Origin: Spartobacteria bacterium
GTDB taxonomy: Bacteria > Verrucomicrobiota > Verrucomicrobiae > Chthoniobacterales > UBA6821
Direction of reading: 5' to 3'
Assembly (NCBI GenBank): GCA_003136515.1
Contig: PLEU01000002.1
Span: 185 to 9,625, forward strand
Length of the DNA: 9,441 bases
Shown here: piece by piece, positions 1 through 6,546 of the stretch
How the letters are laid out: each line of letters opens with the position of its first letter
Numbering within the stretch: the first letter of the stretch is position 1
Notes under the pieces: generated by a model
The model's database searches: none
Seen by the model: only the letters and a program-made list of their open reading frames with translations
What the model was told of the DNA's origin: nothing
Program-made: the position numbers and the translations under genes

Positions 1-2
1 GT

Positions 3-395
3 CCCGAAGTTGCGGCTCCCCGCCAGTCCCGCAAGCCCGAGCGGATCGAGGTGACGACCCCGCGTGTCTATGTTGGCAATCTCTCCTTTGACGCCACCGA
101 GAGCGATCTCCTCGAACTCTTCAGCGGGATCGGATCGGTGCAGAATGTGGAAATAGTCGCCAACCGGGAGACCCATCGCTCCAAGGGATTCGGCTTTGTC
201 CAACTCTCTACAATTGATGAGGCCAAGCGGGCCGTCGTGGAACTCCATGACAAGGAATATATGGGTCGCAAGATGGTTGTCAGCGGTGCCAAGGCAGTGG
301 CCGAAAGCCGCAGTGAACGCTCCGAGCGGCGTGATGCCTCCTCCGAAGTGGCCCAGCAGGGTGCTTCCGAGGCAAACGAAGTAGCAGCCGCTTAG
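3..395 (+). CDS. RRM-domain RNA-binding protein, probably 5'-truncated by the window edge
   Basis: A small single-stranded-RNA-binding protein with one RNA recognition motif. Counting from a GTG at 51, the RRM spans about residues 5-78. It carries RNP2 (VYVGNL, 6-11) and RNP1 (KGFGFVQL, 45-52), whose aromatic residues stack on RNA bases. A disordered tail rich in Ser, Arg, Glu and Ala follows (about 85-114). The frame stays open to the window edge, reading PEVAAPRQSRKPERIE before the GTG. These codons have high GC at third positions like the rest of the gene, and the GTG has no Shine-Dalgarno sequence. I therefore infer that the true start lies upstream and that a linker or another domain is cut off. 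If not, the gene is 51-395. Family members are thought to act as RNA chaperones or post-transcriptional regulators; the RNA target is unknown. miaA follows 20 bases later on the same strand. Confidence 0.85.
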   Translation, partial: PEVAAPRQSRKPERIEVTTPRVYVGNLSFDATESDLLELFSGIGSVQNVEIVANRETHRSKGFGFVQLSTIDEAKRAVVELHDKEYMGRKMVVSGAKAVAESRSERSERRDASSEVAQQGASEANEVAAA

Positions 396-415
396 TTCAG
401 AATCATCTCGTTTCC

Positions 416-1324
416 GTGTGTCCTGCGGAAACAATCGTTATTGTCGGTCCCACCGGGGCCGGCAAAACCGATCTCTCCCTCCGGCTTGCGGAGCTTGTCG
501 GAGGTGAGATTGTCGGGCTGGATGCATTTCAGATCTACCGGGGCCTTCCCCTGCTGACCTCCCAGCCCTCTACCGCTCAACAAGCACGCGTTCCCCATCA
601 TCTCATCGGTTCAGTCGATCCGGGCGAAAGCTTTGACGCGGGTCGCTATCGGCGCACGGCCGGGCCGATTCTCCAAGATGTAGTCGGGCGGGGCCGAATT
701 CCCATACTTGTCGGTGGCACGGGACTATATCTGAAGGCCCTTCTGGGAGGTATTGAAGAGTTGCCGGGATCCAATCCAGCCCTCAGGGATGAATTTTCCC
801 GGCTTGATCTTCCGCTGCTCATAGAACGGCTGCGTTCTGCCGATCCAAAGGCGGAGGCAATCATCGATCTTGCCAATCGCCGTCGTGTCGAGCGTGCCCT
901 AGAGATTATCCTTCTCACGGGAAAGCCGTTAATGGCATCGCGCACTGCAAGTCAATCCAAGTCTGCTTCCCCTATGCGCGGAATTCTACTGCTGCGCGAC
1001 CGGGAGGAACTCTATGCCAGAATTGAGACAAATATAGCGGCGATCTTTGCGCGTGGTGTGGAGTCTGAGGTTGCGGGATTGACCGGCAAGGAAATCGGCG
1101 CGACAGCTGCGATGACGCTCGGCTTGCGTGAGATCCAAGCGCATTCTCGCGGGGAGATTTCGCGAGAAGAAGCAATGATCCGGATTATTCAAAGCACAAG
1201 GCGTTATGCCAGACGGCAGATTACCTGGTTCAAAAACCAGCACTCGTTTCCTACCTTGAATCTTAGCAACGTTCCGGCAGATGAGGCCCTTGACGAAGCC
1301 CTTCGCTTACTGAGAATTACGTAA
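416..1324 (+). CDS. miaA: tRNA dimethylallyltransferase (tRNA A37 isopentenyltransferase)
   Basis: Transfers a dimethylallyl group from DMAPP to N6 of A37 in tRNAs that read codons starting with U, giving i6A37 (often the precursor of ms2i6A). The 302-residue length is normal. Visible motifs are the P-loop GPTGAGKT (11-18), the region of the catalytic Asp (DAFQIYRG, 36-43), HHLIG (61-65), GGTGLYLKALLGG (100-112), the RRRVERALEI helix (155-164) and the C-terminal tRNA-binding signature TRRYARRQITWF (261-272). The usual DSxQ...GTAKP reads DAFQ...LTSQP here, a divergence I associate with verrucomicrobial members. The start is a GTG with no clear ribosome-binding site; no other in-frame start codon lies between it and the preceding gene. 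It begins 20 bases after the RRM gene, so cotranscription is likely. The gene ends 8 bases from the convergent AsmA-like gene, with no visible terminator between them. Confidence 0.95.
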   Translation: MCPAETIVIVGPTGAGKTDLSLRLAELVGGEIVGLDAFQIYRGLPLLTSQPSTAQQARVPHHLIGSVDPGESFDAGRYRRTAGPILQDVVGRGRIPILVGGTGLYLKALLGGIEELPGSNPALRDEFSRLDLPLLIERLRSADPKAEAIIDLANRRRVERALEIILLTGKPLMASRTASQSKSASPMRGILLLRDREELYARIETNIAAIFARGVESEVAGLTGKEIGATAAMTLGLREIQAHSRGEISREEAMIRIIQSTRRYARRQITWFKNQHSFPTLNLSNVPADEALDEALRLLRIT

Positions 1325-1332
1325 TGCCGGTC

Positions 1333-2808
1333 TTATTTGAGAAACCCCCCGAGCGTATCGATAACGGTTCCGGCCCCCTGCTTGATGTCTTCGACGGGAT
1401 TCGGAGTAGGAGTAGCTGCAGGATTATTCATTTCTCCTGAAGGCACCGGAGATTTTCTGTCGAGACCGAGGATTTGAAGGCCTTGCTTCATGCCTTGTTG
1501 GATCAGAAGCCCGGCGTTGCTAAGAACCGCAGCGGTTACGCGTGGCGTAAGATCTTCGGTCGGGTGGGTAAGGGTTCCTCCGACATGAAGAGGAGTCCAG
1601 AAATAGCCGTCATGCTGATCCTTGCTGAAGACTTCCGCCGCGCCCGGGATGACCTTTACAATTGGGCTGGAGAGTCCGAGTTGGAAATCTCCGCTTAGTG
1701 CTCCACCTTGCTGGGTAGTGGCTGCGCCGACTAGCTTGATAAGCCCTTGAGATTCCAGTACGACACCCTTCCAAGTTGTGCTCTCTCCATTCAATGAAAA
1801 ACTGGCCTGGGCCTGCTGAAGGAAGAGGTGATGAAACGCATCCATCTCCGTCAGGCGGGAGACTTCATCCATCATAGGAATGCCTGCGAGCGTGACATCA
1901 TGAGCTTTGACCGTTCCATCGATGGAGCGAGTTCCTTCCTGATTCCATTGAATGGTGGCACTGCCCTCAAGGGTGCCGGTGATCTTCTGGTTCAGAAGTG
2001 GCAACAATGTGGCTATGGGAACCATCTCCCAGCGACCCTTAAGGGTACTCACATCGACGTCGGGGAAGGATCCTTCAAAATGAACCGTCCCACCACTCGG
2101 GAACGAGAGGTCAGCACCGCTCAGATCGACAAGTGATGGCTCGATCCGGCATCGCACAGTTTCAATATTCAAGTCCGGCAAATAGGGGCTTTGCATCACT
2201 CCTCCACTCCCTTCAATACGGATTTCATTCCCATCTGGGTATGCCTCAAGTCGAGTGTCAAGTATCTCCAGTGACTTCTCCTCAGGCAGGGCGAGAAAGA
2301 TATCGGCCTTTGCCACTCTGACAACATCGATCAGCAGCTTGGAGGGTATCCAGGAGGGGAGCGTGGATGGGGCCTGGAGAGGTGTTTTCTCGAGGTTGTT
2401 CTTTGGCCTGGAGGTGTCGATATGCAACTCTGCATTATCTAGGGAAATCTCGTCTACATGCCATTGCCCGAGGAGGAGACCATAGGGATTGAAATGACTA
2501 CGAAGGCCACTGGCTTCAAGTTGCCGAAGGGAGGTGGAATCAAGCCCCTCGGCATGCAGATGAGGAGTGAAGAGATCAAACCATCCCCAACGCAGCGGTC
2601 CGAGCGAGGCTTTGGCATGAAGCGCTTCAGAAGATTTTTCCTCGAGAATCGCATGAAAATCATCACCGGATAGCCAGCGGACGACTGAGAAAAAGACGAT
2701 GAGGGGAAGAAAGATCAAAAGCGACGCCAAGAGAATCCAAAGGAGGGGTTTTCGCACAAAGCCACGATACAACAAAGCTATAGGAAGGAAAGCGGGGGCA
2801 ATCCTCAT
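1333..2808 (-). CDS. AsmA-like membrane-anchored envelope protein (uncharacterised)
   Basis: A 491-residue protein of unknown function with the architecture of the broad AsmA/TamB-like envelope family. A basic N-terminus (R15, R19, K20) precedes one transmembrane segment (about 22-44). A long, beta-rich region, presumably periplasmic, follows. Family-like landmarks are the WGWFDLF segment (74-80), the GQWHVDEISLDNAELHID stretch (114-131), ITGTLEGSATIQW (276-288) and VGGTLTHPTEDLTPR (409-423). The C-terminus has a Pro/Thr/Asn-rich linker (about 453-472) and a short amphipathic helix (about 474-490). AsmA-like proteins are linked to outer-membrane homeostasis and phospholipid transport between membranes; applying that here is inference. 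The ATG start has AAGGAG 12 bases upstream (complement of 2821-2826), a rather long spacing. The gene diverges from queF and converges on miaA, and no partner gene is adjacent. Confidence 0.75.
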   Translation of the reverse strand: MRIAPAFLPIALLYRGFVRKPLLWILLASLLIFLPLIVFFSVVRWLSGDDFHAILEEKSSEALHAKASLGPLRWGWFDLFTPHLHAEGLDSTSLRQLEASGLRSHFNPYGLLLGQWHVDEISLDNAELHIDTSRPKNNLEKTPLQAPSTLPSWIPSKLLIDVVRVAKADIFLALPEEKSLEILDTRLEAYPDGNEIRIEGSGGVMQSPYLPDLNIETVRCRIEPSLVDLSGADLSFPSGGTVHFEGSFPDVDVSTLKGRWEMVPIATLLPLLNQKITGTLEGSATIQWNQEGTRSIDGTVKAHDVTLAGIPMMDEVSRLTEMDAFHHLFLQQAQASFSLNGESTTWKGVVLESQGLIKLVGAATTQQGGALSGDFQLGLSSPIVKVIPGAAEVFSKDQHDGYFWTPLHVGGTLTHPTEDLTPRVTAAVLSNAGLLIQQGMKQGLQILGLDRKSPVPSGEMNNPAATPTPNPVEDIKQGAGTVIDTLGGFLK

Positions 2809-2881
2809 AACGGCGCATGACTCCTTGGGATTCGCTGATTTGAGCTTGGCTCACGGAGTAGTCTGCTAAACGATTCCCTTC
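2809..2881. promoter_or_regulatory. Divergent intergenic region between the AsmA-like gene and queF
   Basis: This 73-base gap must hold the start signals of both divergent units unless transcription enters from elsewhere. Toward the minus-strand gene there is an AAGGAG Shine-Dalgarno match (complement of 2821-2826). Toward queF, TTGGCT (2846-2851) could be a weak -35 box, but no convincing -10 hexamer follows at 16-18 bases, and queF has no Shine-Dalgarno sequence. I looked for a preQ1 riboswitch, which would suit queF, and found no matching stem with an A-rich tail. The assignment rests on position only. Confidence 0.35.
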
Positions 2882-3319
2882 ATGGCTAAGCCTTCAATCA
2901 AGAATTCGCTGACGCTCTTAGGCGGCGGCCCCCTCCCCCAAGTCTCATCGCCAGAGGAGGCTGCGTTGGAGAGTTTTGAGAGCCCCGCCTCCCGGGATTA
3001 CGAAGTCACTTTTTTCACAAGGGAATTTACCTCCCATTGTCCTGTTACCGGGCAACCGGATTTTGCGGAGATCACAATCCGTTACACCCCTGATCGCCTC
3101 TGCATTGAGAGCAAGTCACTGAAGCACTATCTCGGTGCCTATCGGAATCAGGCCGTGTTTGCGGAAGGGATTGTGAACAGGATTCTGAGCGATCTCGTCT
3201 CCGCCATTGCGCCCCGCCGGGCCGTGGTAATCGGGGATTTTTCACCACGGGGTGGCATTGGCATCCGTGTGGAAGCGGTGCATGATCGAGGGGTCAAATC
3301 CTCTGCAAAAAAACGGTGA
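2882..3319 (+). CDS. queF: NADPH-dependent 7-cyano-7-deazaguanine (preQ0) reductase, short type I QueF
   Basis: Reduces the nitrile of preQ0 to the aminomethyl group of preQ1 using two NADPH, the last step before the base is inserted into tRNA for queuosine. At 145 residues it is a short, single-domain QueF. Visible features are the LTLLG N-terminal motif (10-14), EFTSHCPVTGQPD (48-60) with the nucleophilic Cys53 and acidic Asp60, the family signature ESKSLKHYLGAYRN (76-89), Glu95 for substrate binding, and SPRGGIGI (121-128). Two departures stand out against Bacillus subtilis QueF as I remember it. The His of the FHE motif is Ala94 (FAE), and the Cys that forms a protective disulfide with the catalytic Cys is Ile97. 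The ATG start lacks a Shine-Dalgarno sequence. Its TGA overlaps the queC start as GTGA, so the two are probably translationally coupled. Confidence 0.95.
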   Translation: MAKPSIKNSLTLLGGGPLPQVSSPEEAALESFESPASRDYEVTFFTREFTSHCPVTGQPDFAEITIRYTPDRLCIESKSLKHYLGAYRNQAVFAEGIVNRILSDLVSAIAPRRAVVIGDFSPRGGIGIRVEAVHDRGVKSSAKKR

Positions 3320-4017
3320 AGGTAGTCGTCCTGCTTAGTGGGGGGCTGGACTCCGTGACGGTGTTTCATGAGGCGCTGCAAATTCATGAAGTAGTGGCTG
3401 CGCTAAGTTTTGACTACGGGGCGAAGCACCATCACAAAGAGCTTCCGATGGCAACCTGGCACTCAATGCAGACCGGGGTCCCTCACCGCATCGCCGCACT
3501 TGATTTCGTTGCCCATGAATTTTACTCGGATCTTCTGAGAAGCGGCGGGAGCATTCCCGACGGCCATTACGAGCAGGAGTCGATGAAGAGCACTGTTGTT
3601 CCGTTTCGCAACGGGATCATGCTCGCGATCGCAGCCGGATTTGCCGAGAGCCATGGAGCAGAGGGGATCGTCATCGCCGCTCATTCCGGAGACCACGCAA
3701 TCTATCCCGACTGCCGGGAGGATTTTCTGAATCCGATGGCGCAGGCAATTTCCGCTGGAACCTATGCCCGCATCGCACTTCTGAGGCCTTTTGTAGCCAT
3801 GGACAAGACCGATATTGTCCGACGCGGGGCGGCACTCGGCGTTGATTTCAAGCGCACGTGGTCATGCTATAAGGGAGGGGAGCTTCACTGCGGAAGCTGT
3901 GGTACATGTGTCGAACGCCGCGAGGCTTTTCTCCTTGCGGACGTGCCTGATCCGACATCCTACGCGTCTACGGATCCGCTGCCTCCAAAGCCTCGGAAAA
4001 TTAGTGGAAAGTTTTGA
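3316..4017 (+). CDS. queC: 7-cyano-7-deazaguanine (preQ0) synthase
   Basis: Converts 7-carboxy-7-deazaguanine, ammonia and ATP to preQ0. This is the step between QueE and QueF, both encoded beside it. The 233-residue protein has the ATP-pyrophosphatase PP-loop SGGLDS (8-13), SFDYGAKH (31-38, usually YGQ.H), VVPFRNG (94-100), DHAIYPDCREDF (126-137) and a zinc-binding cysteine set C184-x7-C192-x2-C195-x2-C198 inside the family signature TWSCYKGGELHCGSCGTC. The GTG start is fixed by its 4-base overlap with the queF stop and by the P-loop sitting at the expected distance from the N-terminus. queE follows after 21 bases. The C-terminal tail after about residue 212 is basic and Pro/Ser-rich and probably flexible. 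Confidence 0.96.
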   Translation: MKVVVLLSGGLDSVTVFHEALQIHEVVAALSFDYGAKHHHKELPMATWHSMQTGVPHRIAALDFVAHEFYSDLLRSGGSIPDGHYEQESMKSTVVPFRNGIMLAIAAGFAESHGAEGIVIAAHSGDHAIYPDCREDFLNPMAQAISAGTYARIALLRPFVAMDKTDIVRRGAALGVDFKRTWSCYKGGELHCGSCGTCVERREAFLLADVPDPTSYASTDPLPPKPRKISGKF

Positions 4018-4038
4018 AAGAATGAAAGTGCTGACCTC

Positions 4039-4737
4039 ATGAGGATTTCTGAAATCTTTCATTCCATCCAGGGAGAAGGATTGCTGCTTGGAGTGCCGTC
4101 TGTTTTTGTTCGCACGTCCGGCTGCAATCTTCGCTGCCGCTGGTGTGATACCCCCTATGCCTCTTGGAATCCCGAGGGGGAGACTATGACTATTCCGGAA
4201 ATACTCGCCCGAGTGAAGGCTTATGACTGCCCCCATGTGGTGCTCACCGGTGGAGAGCCTATGATCGCTTCCGGGATTCAGGAACTGGCTTTCGGACTTA
4301 GGGAAGCCGGGCACCAGATAACGATAGAAACAGCCGCCACCGTGGCTCCGCAAGGCATTGTCTGTGACCTCGCCTCCCTCAGTCCGAAACTGGCTAATTC
4401 CACTCCCGATTCCGCTCAGGCCGGCCCATGGAGCCAGCGTCATGAACTGACCCGTTTTCAGCCCGGGGTGATTCGTGCATGGCTGGAATCCTGTCCAACC
4501 CAGCTCAAATTCGTCGTTTCAGCCTTGGAGGATCTTCCCGAGATTGAGGGATTACTTGCAGAGATTGGCAACGTTTCAGGCTTCTCGCGCGACCGAGTCT
4601 TGCTCATGCCTGAGGGAACGGATGTGGAGACTCTGCGCGAACGCGGTCCCTTGTTGGCAGAGATATGCCTGGAACACGGATTTCGGTATGCGCCGAGAAT
4701 TCATATTGAGCTCTTCGGCAATACACGCGGAACCTAA
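4039..4737 (+). CDS. queE: 7-carboxy-7-deazaguanine synthase (radical SAM)
   Basis: A radical SAM enzyme that contracts 6-carboxy-5,6,7,8-tetrahydropterin to 7-carboxy-7-deazaguanine, the deazapurine core of queuosine. Of its 232 residues, the N-terminus shows the QueE substrate-binding opening ISEIFHSIQGEG (3-14). The [4Fe-4S] cysteines are C29, C33 and C36 in CNLRCRWC. The SAM-binding motif is LTGGEP (69-74). Further QueE landmarks are TIETAAT (95-101), SPKLANSTP (115-123), LKFVV (156-160), LLMPEGT (188-194) and the PRIHIELFGNTRG end (219-231). The start codon is clear because the family motif begins immediately, although no good Shine-Dalgarno sequence precedes it. It closes the queF-queC-queE operon with tandem stops (TAATAA) and is convergent with tsaD. 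The enzyme that would supply its substrate, QueD, is not encoded in this window. Confidence 0.96.
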   Translation: MRISEIFHSIQGEGLLLGVPSVFVRTSGCNLRCRWCDTPYASWNPEGETMTIPEILARVKAYDCPHVVLTGGEPMIASGIQELAFGLREAGHQITIETAATVAPQGIVCDLASLSPKLANSTPDSAQAGPWSQRHELTRFQPGVIRAWLESCPTQLKFVVSALEDLPEIEGLLAEIGNVSGFSRDRVLLMPEGTDVETLRERGPLLAEICLEHGFRYAPRIHIELFGNTRGT

Positions 4738-4766
4738 TAAAGGCTTTGGTGTTGGGCTTGTTCTCT

Positions 4767-4781
4767 CAGCGCGGGGCGCTG
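4767..4781. terminator. Weak GC-rich hairpin between convergent queE and tsaD
   Basis: CAGCGC (4767-4772) and GCGCTG (4776-4781) form a perfect 6-bp stem around a GGG loop, midway in the 94-base gap between the convergent ends of queE and tsaD. Its position suits a bidirectional terminator. However, neither side has a T-tract and the loop is short, so it is not a canonical intrinsic terminator. The rest of the gap holds only a 10-base palindrome at 4815-4824 and a short TTTT near 4829. Confidence 0.25.
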
Positions 4782-4831
4782 CATCTCTGCTCCGCTCATC
4801 TTGACCGGAAAATCCAGGATCCTGACTCCTT

Positions 4832-5866
4832 TTAGATCGCCTTCCCCACTCTCCACTGCGGTTCAATTTCCAGAGCAATGGGGCTTGATCCACCCGATCT
4901 AAGGTGATGGACAGCGGCAAAGGCCATCATGGCGGCGTTGTCGGTTGTGAGTTTGGGAGGGGGAAGGTGAAGCATCCATCCTTTGCTCTGACAGATTTTG
5001 AGAAGGCCTGAGCGGAGAGCTTCATTTGCCGCGACACCACCCGAGATAGCGACATCCCCGAGTCCATAGGATTCAACGGCCCGTGAGGTTTTTTGAATCA
5101 GGACATCGACGATGGCATGGCGGACGGAGGCGCAAAGATCAGCCATTCCTTGCGGTGACTTCGAGAGATCGGGATTTTTTTCCAGAAAGTAGCGGACGGA
5201 GGTTTTAAGTCCGCTGAAGCTGAAGTCGAGATTACCCTTTTCCATGAACGCCTTGGGAAAAGGATATTTTAATGGATTGCCTGTTGCTGCGAGACGGTCG
5301 ATCACAACACCGCCGGGATAGCTGAGGCCGAGAAGCTTTGCTACTTTGTCAAAGGCCTCGCCCGCAGCATCATCAAACGTCCTGCCAAGGAGAGTGTAAT
5401 CGTTTGCGCCGCGTACTTCAGTAAGTTGCGTGTGCCCCCCGCTGACAAGCAGGGCAATGTGATGTGGAATGGTCTCCTGCCCAAGAAACGGGGAGAGTAG
5501 ATGTCCTTCTAAATGGTTGAGTGCCAGATAAGGGATGCCAAGTGCGAGCGCAAACCCCTTGGCATAGGAGGCCCCCACAAGCAGCGCCGGGGCTAGGCCG
5601 GGGCCTGAAGTAGCCGCCACGGCCCCAAGATCGTGGGGCGAAATGCCGGCGTCACTTAAGGCGCGTCTGACAAGCGGATCGATCGCAAGGAGATGATTGC
5701 GGGAGGCGACTTCGGGAACGACACCTCCGAAGCGGGCATGTTCCGCTGCTTGCGAGGCGATCAGGCTTGCGAGGATGGTGCCGGAGGGGCGCAAAATCGC
5801 AGCCGCCGTTTCATCGCAAGATGATTCGATGGCAAGGATCGGGCGGTCGCCGTCATAGGTCTTCAT
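4832..5866 (-). CDS. tsaD: tRNA N6-adenosine threonylcarbamoyltransferase
   Basis: The catalytic subunit that transfers the threonylcarbamoyl group from TC-AMP to A37 of tRNAs reading codons that start with A, giving t6A37; in bacteria it works with TsaB and TsaE. From this start it is 344 residues, the family norm. Motifs include LAIESSCDET (11-20), the metal-binding H118 and H122 (NHLEGH), VSGGHTQL (141-148), TFDDAAGEAFDK (163-174), FSFSGLKTS (215-223), ISGGVAANEALR (274-285) and TDNAAM (308-313) with metal ligand D309. The frame is open to an ATG at 5911, but I chose 5866. There the ATG overlaps the birA stop as ATGA, the pattern seen elsewhere in this run, and the protein begins just before the first motif as in relatives. 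The 15 extra residues would lie wholly inside birA. It is the last gene of the minus-strand run. Confidence 0.95.
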   Translation of the reverse strand: MKTYDGDRPILAIESSCDETAAAILRPSGTILASLIASQAAEHARFGGVVPEVASRNHLLAIDPLVRRALSDAGISPHDLGAVAATSGPGLAPALLVGASYAKGFALALGIPYLALNHLEGHLLSPFLGQETIPHHIALLVSGGHTQLTEVRGANDYTLLGRTFDDAAGEAFDKVAKLLGLSYPGGVVIDRLAATGNPLKYPFPKAFMEKGNLDFSFSGLKTSVRYFLEKNPDLSKSPQGMADLCASVRHAIVDVLIQKTSRAVESYGLGDVAISGGVAANEALRSGLLKICQSKGWMLHLPPPKLTTDNAAMMAFAAVHHLRSGGSSPIALEIEPQWRVGKAI

Positions 5867-6546
5867 TTCGTGATGGGCGGCATGGCCGGACTTACGACTA
5901 AGCTGTTCCACCTGGCAAGCAGTGCGGGGGGATTCGTGCGGAGGAGACGTTCATTGCGTCCTAGCGAACGGAGTAGAATTGCTGCAATCTCATTGCGATC
6001 GAGATCTCTTCCCGCAGGGCATCCCGAAGCGACGGCAAGTGAGATAGCAAGGGATTGAAGAGCTGCGGGAAAATTTTCCATGCGCTGGTTCACATTCAGC
6101 CCGATGCCGACAACGGCGAAGGGACTTTTCCCCGAGCGTGTCTCAACCAAAATCCCCGCGACCTTGCGCCCAACGAGATAGAGGTCGTTCGGAGGCTTGA
6201 TATGCATATTGGTAAAGCCAAGTTCTGCAAGAGCCTCCGCAAGGGCGACAGCGGCAAAACTCGAAAGCGCGGGAATCGTGGAATCGCTGATCTCCATTCT
6301 CAACAGAAGTGAGAACCAGAGTCCAAGTGGCTCGCTGGAGGCCCAAAGCCGCTGGAATTGGCCGCGTCCCGCCGTTTGTCTTTCTGCAAAAACGAGTGTT
6401 CCCGTGGGTGCACTCTGTTCCCCAAATTCACCCAATCGGAGCAGTTCGTCATTGCTGGAAGTTGTTTCCGAAACCACCTTTACAGGAATGCCCCAAGGGG
6501 AGGCCGCAGAAATCAGGGAAGCATCCAAAGGGAACAGAGAACTCAT
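5863..6546 (-). CDS. birA: Biotin-[acetyl-CoA-carboxylase] ligase, catalytic domain only
   Basis: Activates biotin with ATP to biotinyl-AMP and attaches it to the biotin carboxyl carrier lysine of acetyl-CoA carboxylase or related enzymes. The 227-residue protein contains the catalytic domain: SETTSSND (26-33), TAGRGQFQRLW (58-68, the biotinyl-AMP loop), IKPPNDLYL (116-124, with the catalytic Lys117 of the usual KWPND), GRKVAGILVE (126-135) and VVGIGLNVN (145-153). No N-terminal helix-turn-helix is present, so it is a non-repressor type. It stops at ARWNSLVVSPAMPPITK, where the small SH3-like C-terminal domain would normally begin. tsaD starts at the same point, so there is no room for that domain. 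Gln63 occupies the place of E. coli Arg118, and Pro118 replaces the Trp of KWPND. Both ends make 4-base overlaps, with nadC upstream and tsaD downstream. Confidence 0.9.
   Translation of the reverse strand: MSSLFPLDASLISAASPWGIPVKVVSETTSSNDELLRLGEFGEQSAPTGTLVFAERQTAGRGQFQRLWASSEPLGLWFSLLLRMEISDSTIPALSSFAAVALAEALAELGFTNMHIKPPNDLYLVGRKVAGILVETRSGKSPFAVVGIGLNVNQRMENFPAALQSLAISLAVASGCPAGRDLDRNEIAAILLRSLGRNERLLRTNPPALLARWNSLVVSPAMPPITK

Noticed and set aside
1316..1325. Perfect palindrome ATTACGTAAT over the miaA stop
   Set aside because: It has no loop to form a terminator hairpin and a 10-base palindrome is expected by chance.
2809..2881. PreQ1 riboswitch ahead of queF
   Set aside because: The leader is short and I could not find the compact stem, C-rich loop and A-rich tail arrangement of preQ1 aptamers.
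4022..4042. Six-codon mini-ORF (MKVLTS) whose stop overlaps the queE start as ATGA
   Set aside because: It has no ribosome-binding site and such a short ORF is expected by chance; nothing suggests a leader peptide.
3862..4443. 193-codon minus-strand reading frame across queC and queE
   Set aside because: It lies opposite two clear genes, has no recognisable domain and reads as a shadow of their codon bias.
4815..4824. Palindrome CAGGATCCTG near the tsaD end
   Set aside because: It has no loop and only a short TTTT nearby; too little to call a terminator or operator.
5867..5911. Upstream ATG giving TsaD 15 more residues
   Set aside because: The extension lies within birA and does not resemble TsaD; the ATGA overlap start at 5866 fits the family and the run.
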